Shown: piece by piece, positions 1-11,600 of the stretch
Position numbering within the stretch: the first letter of the stretch is position 1
Layout: every line of letters starts with the position of its first letter
Source: Sipunculus nudus
Lineage: Eukaryota; Annelida; Sipuncula; Golfingiida; Sipunculidae
Direction: 5' to 3'
Assembly: GCA_026874595.1 (NCBI GenBank)
Contig: CM049311.1
Span: 37,654,676 to 37,718,675, forward strand
Length of the DNA stretch: 64,000 nucleotides
Translations under genes and position numbers: made by a program
The notes under the pieces: model-generated
The model's input: only the letters and a program-made list of their open reading frames with translations
The model's database searches: none
What the model was told of the DNA's origin: nothing

Positions 1-520
1 CGCATACATTATTCCCATTACATTTCTACCAGTTTTCAGACCACTGATAATAAGTTTTCAATTCATATGACCCTTTTAGAGGCATATTTGAAACAAAACA
101 CTTGTTGAAACGGAGATTGAAATAAGAAACTAAAGTTCATGTTGTTGGAGAAATCTCTCCTTAGAAAATTTGAAGTGAGATTGTAACACGTTGGTATTAC
201 TGAGTTTAAGCTGAGCTGAATGCATTGGAAGGGAGAGGGTTTGAGAAAAAAATATTCGTCATAATGAGTGCTCGGATACTTGAGTCCGAGTAATTCTATC
301 CTTTAACTTGTTTTTAATCTAGACATTAATAATAACATGCTTACATTTTTATTTGGCATGTATGTATTTAGAGATAATTCAATAGGCCTACATCTATATT
401 ACAAATTAAATTAAGGAGCGTGTACCATTTCATGGCCTTTCTGATCTTAAATTGACTGGAATCTGAAATCTACTTTTGTCTTTAAAGGGTAACTACATGT
501 TACCATATTTCAATCAATCA

Positions 521-672
521 GAAGCGGATCTTTTCTCAGCTGCCGAAACCTTTATGCAGACCAATATCTAGGGTCTTGACCCCTTTTCTGTACCTGGGGA
601 CCTTTTATAGACTTTGTCATTAGTCCTCTTGGGTTGGCCCCCTCATCCTAAATGCTGGATCCACCACTGCTT
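521..672 (+). repeat. Short dispersed element, copy 1 (MITE-like)
   Basis: This stretch matches 4034-4222: both begin with AGCGGATC, share 'gaccccttttc' and 'aggctttgtcattagt'-like blocks in the same order, and end in CTGGATCC followed by a GC/AC-rich stretch. The ends (GCGGATC and GGATCCGC in the better copy) form a short terminal inverted repeat, so a nonautonomous DNA element is likely. The family is not identified. Confidence 0.55.
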
Positions 673-739
673 AAAATCTAGGCCTATTGGTTATCTAAGG
701 AAACTAAGCGGCTTATTCAGTACACAGGATTTTTTTTTT

Positions 740-870
740 ATTTATCTCGAGATATTTTTATGATATCTCGAAATAATTTATCGAGTTCACGAGATAATAT
801 CTCAAGATATCAAATAAATATCTCGATATCTGGAAAAAAAATAATTTCTCGGGTCCCGAAATAATACTGG
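740..870. repeat. Palindrome-rich ATCTCGAGAT block
   Basis: Several overlapping copies of TATCTCGAGATA-like words occur in both orientations, followed by CTCGGGTCCCGA. The block could fold into a long imperfect hairpin, which fits a small palindromic MITE. No coding content. Confidence 0.5.
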
Positions 871-2526
871 CCCCGTTGGTGTTGCAATAAACATTCGGTG
901 TTTAAAACAAAGTGATAGGGAATCATTCCGATATCTAACGTCCATTAGATTAACATGATCCCTTGAACCTTTCATAAAAATCTGTGAAAAAATATTTTAC
1001 AATAGAGCGGTTTGCAGAAGAAATAATGAGGAACCATGCCCGAGGTTATTTTAAACTAGTTATTCGTAGTTTTAAATCATTTATGATTTAGACAGGTTGA
1101 CTAAATAATCTGATCTGTGGCCACGGACCTTTGTCCGTCTTCTCTCAGTTCGTTAAATGTTAATATATATTTGCAATAATAAGTATATTAACTCACGTTA
1201 TTAGCTCACTGCGGCTGAATTAAAAACTTTCCGGCCACACGATCCTTAACTTGTCTTATTCGTTGTTCTGGTGCTGTGTGTGAGTAAACACAGCTAACGT
1301 GTGTTTGTTTACCATAACGTAAGATGAGGTCCGATCTGGCACACGTGTTCCCGATAAAGTAGAAATATGAAAGAAGAAATAGAAAGAAGAAACACGGGTT
1401 GGAAGCTTGAAAAATCTTGTTTGTGAGGATGCGTGGTACGGCCACCAGGTGCCTGTCTTGCGCCACTGATCGCTCCGGGTGCGAGTTGTTTTCCACTTGT
1501 AAACAGAAGTAGGCAAAGGGTTTTATAAAAGAAATAAGTTATGTTAAAAAATTTGGACACGCTTACCCTTTTCTTATAAAGGGGATTTAAAAGCAAAAGC
1601 ATGCAAACTGTGGTGCTTGTGTAACCAAATGAACTATTCCGGCAATATTTGCACTTATCTGCTTTACCAGCAGACCGAAGATCGGCAAAACTAAAATTAT
1701 TCAGAAGTGAAAGCAAAAGACGTATTTTTTTTAAAATTAAAAGCCTATGTATGAATAATTATGATTTTATGATAATTATGTTTAAAGTTCACTTCAAATA
1801 AAATATTGGCCGATACATTCTTTTCATCGTTTGGTTTAAATCATATTTTCGACGGCATATAAAGGTTGGCTTCAATTGCAAATTTCAATCACAAAATAGA
1901 GAGGCTTTTTATCAATAATTATAAATTATGGCGTAGTTTAATAGCAAGTAATCATTTGACACCGGGCAAAATTGCAACAAATGTCATCGAAAAATAATAT
2001 AAATGTGTTCGCTGCTGGTTCTAATGACAATTTTATCTATATGTCATTGGGGTACTGAGTTTGAATACAATATGTTTGTTTGCGCAAGCAGTGTATTATG
2101 TACTAGATAAACCAGGAAGTCAGAAGTCAAGGTATCCAGCACAATGTTAAAAAAAACATCAGGGTAAGGTTTGAATGAGTCATCATAAAATTACGTATGG
2201 GATTTCCAATTACAACACTCGTGGTGAAGGCGTGCTCCAGGTGAAGTGTCACCGGTCCGGTCCAATATAAGTCCATGACGTATTGATCAGTCTGAGTGGA
2301 ACAACGAACGAAACAGTGTTCAGTTCCCCCAAGGTTTGGAAGGTATGGAAATATTTAATCCTACAGTTTGACGGATTTTGCAATTTGCGAATGAAAGTAC
2401 ATATGTTGGTCAACTTAGTATATAGTGCATGATGTTTATTGCTTCGTAAAATCTTTATTATTTAATTTTAATTTTACGGTACAATTGTTACAAATTTATA
2501 TTTGTCACTTCTGTTTTTGCATCGAT

Positions 2527-2620
2527 ATGATTTCAGAAGACTCAATATATGGCAAGATGATGATTCATTTGCCTATTCTTGGTTTCGTCACATTTGCAAT
2601 CTGTACGGTTTCGACTACAG
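2527..2620 (+). CDS. VWDE: VWDE-like exon 1: signal peptide
   Basis: ATG at 2527, with a second in-frame ATG pair at 2557 that starts a more typical signal peptide (MMIHLPILGFVTFAICTVS). The later start is plausible. The donor is aca-g/GTAGGA at 2621; the exon ends in phase 1. Any 5' UTR exon is not identified. Confidence 0.7.
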
Positions 2621-5600
2621 GTAGGATGTTCCTAATATTTTGTGGTCAAATTAACATTTTGCATAATCTTATAAAATCACTTTTTTGTACAAAGTTTTAA
2701 ATATTTTTTTCTGTAATTATAAAAATATAACATATAATATTTTTACTTTAAATCCTAGTTTACACAAAATTAGGTTTTGCAATTTTGCTTTCATAAAAGG
2801 GTCTGATCCGTGCTCCAATCATATGGTTTTTATTCGACGTGAGAGGACTGCGGAGTACCCACTCTTTACCTGGGAATTCCCCAATATGTGACCGTGACAT
2901 TGCCAGCGGCTGGTACCGCGTGAACTCTCCAGCGGGAGGAGATATGTTAGACAGATGTCCTGAACTTGAAACCTGCAGCACTATTTTCCCTGTCTGGATG
3001 GATGGTAATTATCATAACATAATACAAATTAAAAATGATTTATATTTTGTTTTTTTATTAATGATATTTTCAACGTTGTTTCAGGATATGTCGTTGTGTA
3101 GAATTAAAATGTCAGAAAGATCAGTTGTCGGGAGTAAAACGCTCGGCTCTCTACGCTGGCGATCCGGGTTCGATCACAAGCGTTACTATGAGAGTAGGTT
3201 GTAGTTGCCCGTTCCCGGTCGGTGGTTTTCTCCGGGTTCTCCGGTTTCCTCAAACTCTAGAGATTTCTAAACACTTTCACCCGGGTCATGGAGGGTGCCT
3301 TGTATTAGTTATACTTAGTATATGTACAACCAATGTAAAATAAAAAAAAGGTTAAATGAAATGATCGGAAAAACCTTTCTTGCTTTGACAAAATTGAAAC
3401 GTTTGTAAGGTTTTCAACTGTTCTACAGGGAAGGTCCCTCCGGCTGATAACCAGATCCACTCCCGTACAGCATACGTAAGAATGGGTGGCAACTGTCGTG
3501 CAATGAACATCGGCATTGAGGTGAAGAACTGCTCCTCCTACACCGTGTATCATCTGACAAACACCCCCGGATGTCCTATGGCATTTTGTTTCGGTGAGTT
3601 TATTCTCCGACTTGCTTTAATAAATGGACTCTTAAATCCCACTGGCCAACCAACTTCTGGTCTTTACACTTCTTAACAGCACTTTTTCAATTAGAAAATC
3701 TGAAGATAGGCCAATATCTATCACTTCTCTTGAACAATATGTAGATCTTCCATCAGCTTTATATACACTTAGATGCCTCCTGTCCAGTTTGCTCATTGTC
3801 TGATGATAAATGTATGCGGATTTAGTATTAAGGTTGTGTCATGCTGCTACAGAATATGACAACCTCTCACGAACTACGGCAAGATGCAGCTTGTATGTGC
3901 AGCCTTCTCTAGAGAATAACAACCAGGGAACTTGAAGGAAGTAATTCAAACATAACCCGAGTTACAACCCTCAAATTTATTCTTATACATGAAAGAATTA
4001 TGTTTTCAGATAACATGTACAAAGTTTATCAAAGAAGCGGATCCGGGGGGGGGGGGGGCGGCGGTCCGGGCCCTCCTCTTTTTTCAGCCACCGCAACCTT
4101 TTTAAGGGATTTCAGACCAAATTTTGCGACCATGACCCCTTTTCCGGACATTGGGACTTTTATAGGCTTTGTCATTAGTTCTCCTGGGTTTGACCCCCCT
4201 TCCTTAATCCTGGATCCGCCCTTTAACATTAAAGAACCGGCATAAGTAATATAGTTCAGTGTCGTGCAAGAAATGTAATATCTTGTTATGACTTAATTAT
4301 CAATGTGTGGTCAGTTATTTGAACTATTTATGGAAAGAAGGTTGCAACTAAGTTTGCAGCTTTGAGAGCTCCCCGTTCCCCATGTAACCCAAAGATAGGT
4401 CGTTACTTAGGAAAGAAATATTAAAAAGTGCTTTCATCCGATGAGGTCATATGTTACATCTCATTTAAGGTGCGGCTGAAGCACGGCTTATTACACCTGT
4501 ATAGAAATGGTAATAATGAATCCCATTTGCATACATATATTTTGTTTCGAAATAATTACCTGCAATGTTCAGGAAAACATAGGTTTGCACTTTTGATTAT
4601 TAGCTCACTTCTGAGCTGTAGCCATGGCGCAGCGTCCGCCTGTCTCTTAACACTAGCAGCTTTTCTCTGCAATGCCTGTATAGATAATCCTAAAATGGTA
4701 TTTAACTGTCAAATGGACCAAGTTGGTCACACACAGAAATTGCGGGCCCAACATTTTTTAATGATTTTATGTGCGTTTTTCTATGGTATAGGCCCATTAG
4801 AAGTTGCGCTCTTTTGAATTTTTTAGTTTATTATGCTGTCATAGTGTAACTAATAAAAACAATGAAAATACCTGCATCATCCTGGCATATAACCAGGTAA
4901 TCATGCACATTTCGAAGAAAATTGGAAAAACCAGATTTACAGAACCATGTCAGACATATTGGTACTTTGACCCTGGTTCATGACCTTTTCCTTGAAACTC
5001 GGACACAATGGATGGCTTCGTGAACTGTTACGGGGTGACATAAAAGCGGACCGAACTATCTCGCTAGTAAAGCTGGCTTTTCTAGCGAAGCGGTTGGTAC
5101 GCCGGACTTGTGCGCCATCGACATGGCTTTGAATCCCGGGTCGGCCCAGTATTTTCCCCTGAACAATTGTCTTCCTAACACAACATATATGTATATTATG
5201 CAAATTAGACATATTTCAGCTTGTAGGTTTTTTCAGACTCTTAGTGTGTTTTTTTGGTGACCTTACTGAACTTGCATGACAGCGGGAAAAAATGTTGCAA
5301 TCAGTGATGGGTTACACCCTCAATGTTACTAGATTTCCTGCATTATAAGCAACATGATATTACCGCGAGACGTTATTTTGACGTCCTTCTAGGTGCACCT
5401 AGCTGCAGCCAACTCCGATATCTTTGACGTTACCAATGTCACAAGACGCATTTTCTTATTCTAGCTAATCCTAGTTAAAGTGAGCATCTTTCTCAGCAGA
5501 GTATCTGAACACTCCTTAGTTAATTTTTATATTTATAAATAATGTGAGACAGTGGGAGAGGGAGCAAAATTGAAGTGATTAAGACTTTTTTTTTTAATTT

Positions 5601-8600
5601 TGGAAGGGGGGGGGGGGCAAACGAGGCAGCAAGGGAACAAAGGGCAACCGGGTCTAGATTCGCATTATAATTGACGCAACCCGTCCAGATATTTTTATTT
5701 AATAAAATTATTATCCTTCAACAAATTTGCATCGAAATTTAATCAGATTTGTCAAAAATGTGGTCAGGTCACACCCATACACAGACTAAACCCTGACACT
5801 TCTGATACATAATGACTCGTGTCATTTACGTTAATTTAACGCTTTTATAACACCAAACATCTCTTACTTATAAATTACTAGTTTGTATTGGTGTTGACAA
5901 TAAACATCATGTCAACTATTGTTAAGCCTGATATTTCTTTAAGAATGTAAGGAATGTCCCCAGACATCTACCACGTCGCTTTTGCCGGACTACTGATTAA
6001 ATCTTCGGCGCGTATGCTTTAACATTGCATTTTTAGGCGTGGACAGTGGTCTAGATACATTACCGGCTTCTGTTTCCTAGGGGTAGTCAACAGCAAGGCT
6101 TAAAGCCAGGAGAAGGAGAGTTCGACTCTCAGCCAAAGAACGTTGAGATATATCATGGTGCTCCCAGGTGAGCGCTCTGCGGGCTGAATTGGAATACTCA
6201 CAAACGAGCACGTGTGCCTTTTGGGTGCCCCTCGGTGTTACGACCCAGCAATGGGATTGATTATACATCACGACCCGGAGGTGTGGTACACCGACCCTGG
6301 TTGAAACAATGATAGTGTCGCGAAGTCAGAAACCAAAATGGAATTCTGCAATATGTACTGTCGTACGGAACTTAATATCAACAGATCACGTAGTCGTGAC
6401 GAGCACAAATTTTGTTATGGAGATAAAAAAAATCAGATTCTGTAACACTAGGCAGCGTGAAATGTCTAGGGGAATGAATAAAGAAGTCAGTGGTTTTTTG
6501 TTAACAAATAATTATAATTTATTCCTAAAACAACCCTAACATTACAATACACTAAATCAATACAATTTTACAGTATAACAACAGTACACGACAAATCAAT
6601 ACAATTACACAGTATAATAAATAAAGTGTACAGTACCTGGATACCACCACTGTCACAGCGACAACAAGTCCTTTAAAATGAATAATCCAGATGAACAGTT
6701 CACATAAATCTTCACAGAGAATTATAGTCCTATTAAATCACAAATCAATCTGCTGTAATCCAAAAGTGAAGTCCTTGTTATAAACCCGAAAGCAAACTGA
6801 AGACTATATAAAATCCGTTACAAATTCGAAGATTTATAACTGCTGCATTTATCGCACAAACTGACTCACACTCTTCTGTGTCCGCTGGAATATTTCTCTC
6901 TCCTCCCTCTCGGCTCTAAACACACACCCCTATTTATAACTTTTCATCCGTAAATTCTAGAAACTTCTATTTCATGGACAAATCTTAAGAACCCATAATA
7001 CACACGCCCAAAGAACATTACAAGACACGCGCTCATACAGCGCGACCAGCCCAGAATATTCCAGATGAGCGCTGTGTCTTTACACGTCATGGTTCACCCA
7101 GCACGGATTAAACCATGCGCTGTGTAGAGTTTACACGTGGGCCCCATCCGGCCAGGCGAAGTTGCTACAGCAATGAGCCACGCCTGCCACACGAACCAAA
7201 TGTCAAAAACACATGGAACACCCCTGCGCACAGTAAAACAGACATCTGTAACAACTGAACACAGTACATAGCATTAAATAGCAAAGTAATAATTGGATAT
7301 GAAAACTAGATGTGTCGGAACGACACGAATGCCCCCGGCTGGAGCAAATTAGAAATATTTGTTAAATTTTGTTAATTTTTTTAAGTTCAGGAGCTGTCAT
7401 ATGGTCAAAAGTAGATCAACCAGGACAAAATGCAAACTAGATCTGTAACGGGTATTATCAAGCAACACACCAAAAATCAGGCCAGTATCTGCAGGCATTG
7501 TGAAAAAAAGTCAATACATGTGCATTTTTCATAAAAATTTATATTTTTCATGAAATTTTCTATAATCAGGATCTGTCATATGGTCAAAAATAAGTCAACT
7601 TGGACGAAACGCGAACTTGGTTTGTATTTGGTCATTTTGCGCCAATAGACCAAAAAAATAGGCCAGTATCTGTAAGCATTGCACTGCGAAACTAGAATAT
7701 TATCAAAAGCTGATAATAAGTTATAAATTTAAATTGGAGAGGTACGTACCATGTTTCATAACAATCCACCAAATGCTTCCTGCGAAATAAGCTCCTAAGT
7801 TTTCTTTTCTATTCTAAGCTCTATAATCTTGAAAAGTAGGTCAAGATCACCCATCTTTGAACTTGACCAAGATTTTGTAAATATGCAATAGCACTGAAGA
7901 AATGAAGTTCCTGTGTTGAATACCTTTGGAGATATCCTGCTCACAAGTCCAAAGCTGAAAAATCCGATAAAAATTCATAAAAAATCTGAAATTGCAGGTG
8001 GCACCACCAAACTTGTTCAGCAGGTACAGACTATCAATCCGAACGATCATAGTAAGTTTTATGAAAATCCACACAATGGTTCCTGAAATATAAACTTCTG
8101 AGTGTTTTTCTATAATCAGCTCTAAAATGTAGAAAAATGGGTCTAGATCATCCATCTTTGAACTTGACCGAGATTTTTTCGATATACAGCTTCTCTGATG
8201 AAATAAAAATTCCAATGGGGAATCCTTTAGGGAGATATCCTTCTCACAAGGTAAAAGTTAACGGACGCCGGACGGAAGGATGCCGGACGGACGGACGGAC
8301 AGACGGACGGACGGACAGCTTGGGTGATGGCAATAACCCATCAGCCCTTGGGCTGAGCGCTAAAAAAGGCTGTACATGCACATTTGTCATGAAATTTTCT
8401 TTTTTTTCATGAATTTTTTTATGTTCAGTAGCCGTCAAACAGTCAAAAATAGGTCAGCCTGGACGAAACGCGAACTCGATCTGTAACTGGTCATTATCTG
8501 CCAACACATAAAAATCAGGCCAATATCTGCAGGCATTAGGTAAAAAAGTCCGTACATGTGCGCTTGTCATGAAAATTTATATTTTTCATGAAATTTTCTA

Positions 8601-11600
8601 TGTAAGGGTGCTGTCAAACGGTAAAAAGTTGGTCACCCGGGACAAATCGCGAACTCGATCTGTAACTGGTCATTATCTGCCCAAACACCAAAAATCAGGC
8701 CAGTATCAGCTAGCACTGCGGAAAAAAAGTCCGCACATGTGCATTTTTCATGACGATTTCTATTTTTCATGAAATGTTCTATGTTCAGGAGCTGTAAAAC
8801 GGTCAAAAGTACATCAACCGGGACGAAACGCGAATTTTATCTGTAACTGTAACTCATTATCTGCCCACACCCCAAAAATCATGCCTTAATATATATCTGC
8901 AGGCATTGCAAAAAAGAGTCCGTACATGTGTATTTGTCATTAAATTTTCTATTTTTCATAAAATTTTCCATGTTCAGGAGCCGTAAATTGGTCAAAAATA
9001 GGTCAATCTAGAGGAAACGCAAACTCGATCTGTACCTGGTTAATTTCTGCCAACGCACCAAAAATCAGGCCAATATCTGCAGGCAAAGCGAAAAAAATGT
9101 CCGTACATGTGTATTTGTCATGAAAATTTCTAATTTTCATGAAATTTTCTGTGTTTAGGAGCCGTAAAATGGTCGAAAGTAGGTCAACCCGGACGAAACG
9201 CAAACTCGATCTGTAATTGGTCATTATCTGCCCAAACATCAACAATCAGGCCAATATCTGCAGGCATTGCGAAAAAAAGTCCGTACACGTGTATTTGTCA
9301 TGAAAATTTCTAATTTTCATGAAATTTTCTGTGTTCAGGAGCCGTACAACGGTCTAAAGTAGGTCAACCGGGACGAAACGCAAACTCGATCTGTAATTGG
9401 TCATTATCTGCCAAAACACCAACAATCAGGCAAATATCTGCAGGCATTGCGAAAAAAAGTCCGAGCATGTGTATTTGTCATGAAAATTTCTGTTTTCACG
9501 AAATTTTCTTATGTTTAGGAGCCGTAAAACAGTCAAAAGTAGGTCAACCGGGACGAAACGCGAACTCGATCTGTAACTGGTCATTATCTGCCCACACAAA
9601 AAATCAGACCAGTATCTGCAGGCATTTCAAAAGAAAGTCCGTACAACTGTTTGATTTTGGAAGGACGGAAGGACGGAATGACCGACATGGGTAAAACTAT
9701 ATGCCCCGGCCACTTTGTGGCGGGGGCATAAAAATTCCTTGTAGGAAGAGGGAGCGGTTTGAAATGATTTTTACCTATCCTTGAAGAAAAGTTTCCATGA
9801 AAATCGTTTTTACAGATCGGGTTCATTGAGACACATTTTAGTTACATTCTTAAGGTTTGTGCACTATGGTGTCGTTTGGTATTTATCAAGTGACTATTGG
9901 CCAACATTTATACATTACATCAATGTATATTGACTCTTTATAGGTCACAGAGCGCCTTGCCCTCCTGACTCACATTCACCGACCGGATGGGAACCTCACT
10001 GTCTCCGTGAGTAGCTTTTTGAATTTTAAATTGAACATTCACATTTAACATAAAATGTCTTAAGTTAAAGATTTAGGAAGATGTAAACTTACATATATTT
10101 ATACAAACTAAATCCAAGAAATGATAAAGCAAAACCTACATGAACATCTACCGGGATGGCTCTTAACTGGCTGAATAAGTTTGTTTTTGTTTTCCTTTGA
10201 TCACTGCAGCTGGTCAGCTGTTTCTCAACCACACCCCAACTGTCAATTTCACCGTAAAAACCACTAATCAGAGAGCTGTGGGGAAAGAAGTTGTGTTTCT
10301 CTGCAATTTACCTGACCTGGCGTCAATTCATGAGCAGTATGAAGACATCACTTTTCTCGTACGATGGTTTATCAATGGCAGTCAACACGTGACGGCGGAG
10401 AAAGAAGTATCAGGTCAAGACATGCCGCATGAACTGCATGAAGAGGACTGGTCTCCAGGTGGATCGAGAAAATTTGGTATTACAGTAAGTACACATTTTT
10501 GCTGCGTCATTCATGTTTGGCATTCAAGTACACACCTGATTTCATATTGGTCTACCCTGGGAGTAAAAACCATATTTTCTCTACAGTGAATACTTAATAT
10601 GTTCCCTGCCAGAGGGGGAATTCAGCCAGCGCTCTGTATCAGCTATTAGCTTTCAAATCAAGGCTATCTATTCAATAGAGAAAGGGAATTTAAATCAGTT
10701 TAGCTGAATTATTTACACTATTAATTGATATATACACATTTATAAACACGTATGTAATGACTTATATGAAAATGGAATTTCGTGGCCGTAAAATTCAATA
10801 TTTTTTCATAAGGCCAAATAATGATACATTTTCTCATAAATCAGATTTTAAAAAAATGTATGGTTCGATTAAAATGTCATATGATCTGGGAAAAGCATGT
10901 TAACAGAATTGTTTTGCTTAACTGGTAAAAGCACTACAAAAAAAGGAAATCCCACAAAAATAGTATTGTTTTAACTTCTTGAAAGATATTTCCGAGCGAC
11001 TGGAGCTCATATTCTGTAATTTTATAGTGAAAATAAAAATGTTTGATGCGGGGGTTATATTGACGCGCGAGGTGCCTGAGAACCATACCTTTTTTGCCGA
11101 AAAATGCAATTTGTCTTGTACCCTTAAAATCCGTCATCATCAGTATTGACAGTCGTTTTGATCATGTGACTGACGTGATTACACCTTGGGGTTGACGCAA
11201 CCTAGTATTTCCCACTTTTCCTGGTTTATTCAAAAGGATTTTATGCTCCCATTATTTTCAAGTTTTTCCTTACTGTATGTTACATTTATTAACTGAATGC
11301 TACCTTAAAGGACCTTTCCGAGAGTCGAAATAGCATTTCCCATATTTGTCACCAAAGATGTCCATTACTTCGAGCAAGGTGGATAAAATGAGTTTTTAGT
11401 AGAATTAGTTTAAAAATCAAAGAGTGTTGATCGCGAAGTTATATTATTTCACATTTTCATAAATTGTGCAAAAGCCTAAGAGGAAACCAAATATCTAAAA
11501 AAATTCTGGACCTTTCAGCAACAAATTGTGTAACAATATTGCTTATGTTACTAAAATCTGACTCACTGCAAATGGCTTCTCCACGTCATTATAAATTTTA

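Larger units (their letters stand above)
1..2526. other. Upstream region without a recognised gene
   Basis: No exon or RNA gene is supported here. The stretch holds a small TIR-type repeat (521-672) and a palindrome-rich block (about 740-870). Short reverse-strand open frames around 1206-1716 have no recognisable domain and look like chance frames. The promoter and 5' UTR of the gene starting at 2527 should lie here, but no core promoter could be placed with confidence. Confidence 0.6.
3594..9943 (+). other. VWDE-like intron 3, repeat-filled
   Basis: About 6.35 kb without coding exons. It holds a short TIR element (4034-4222), a solo TRIM terminal repeat (5026-5180), a SINE-like stretch (about 6040-6310), a solo Gypsy LTR (6359-7253) and a tandem-repeat element (7307-9731). 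A 129-codon frame at 4428-4817 has no recognisable domain and is probably not a gene. Confidence 0.7.

Noticed and set aside
4428-4817. 129-codon frame in VWDE-like intron 3
   Set aside because: No domain, lies in an intron, biased composition; likely chance.
8268-8330. CRISPR-like regular repeats
   Set aside because: It is a GGACGG-type microsatellite in an animal genome; the nearby 180-base units have no short-repeat/spacer structure.
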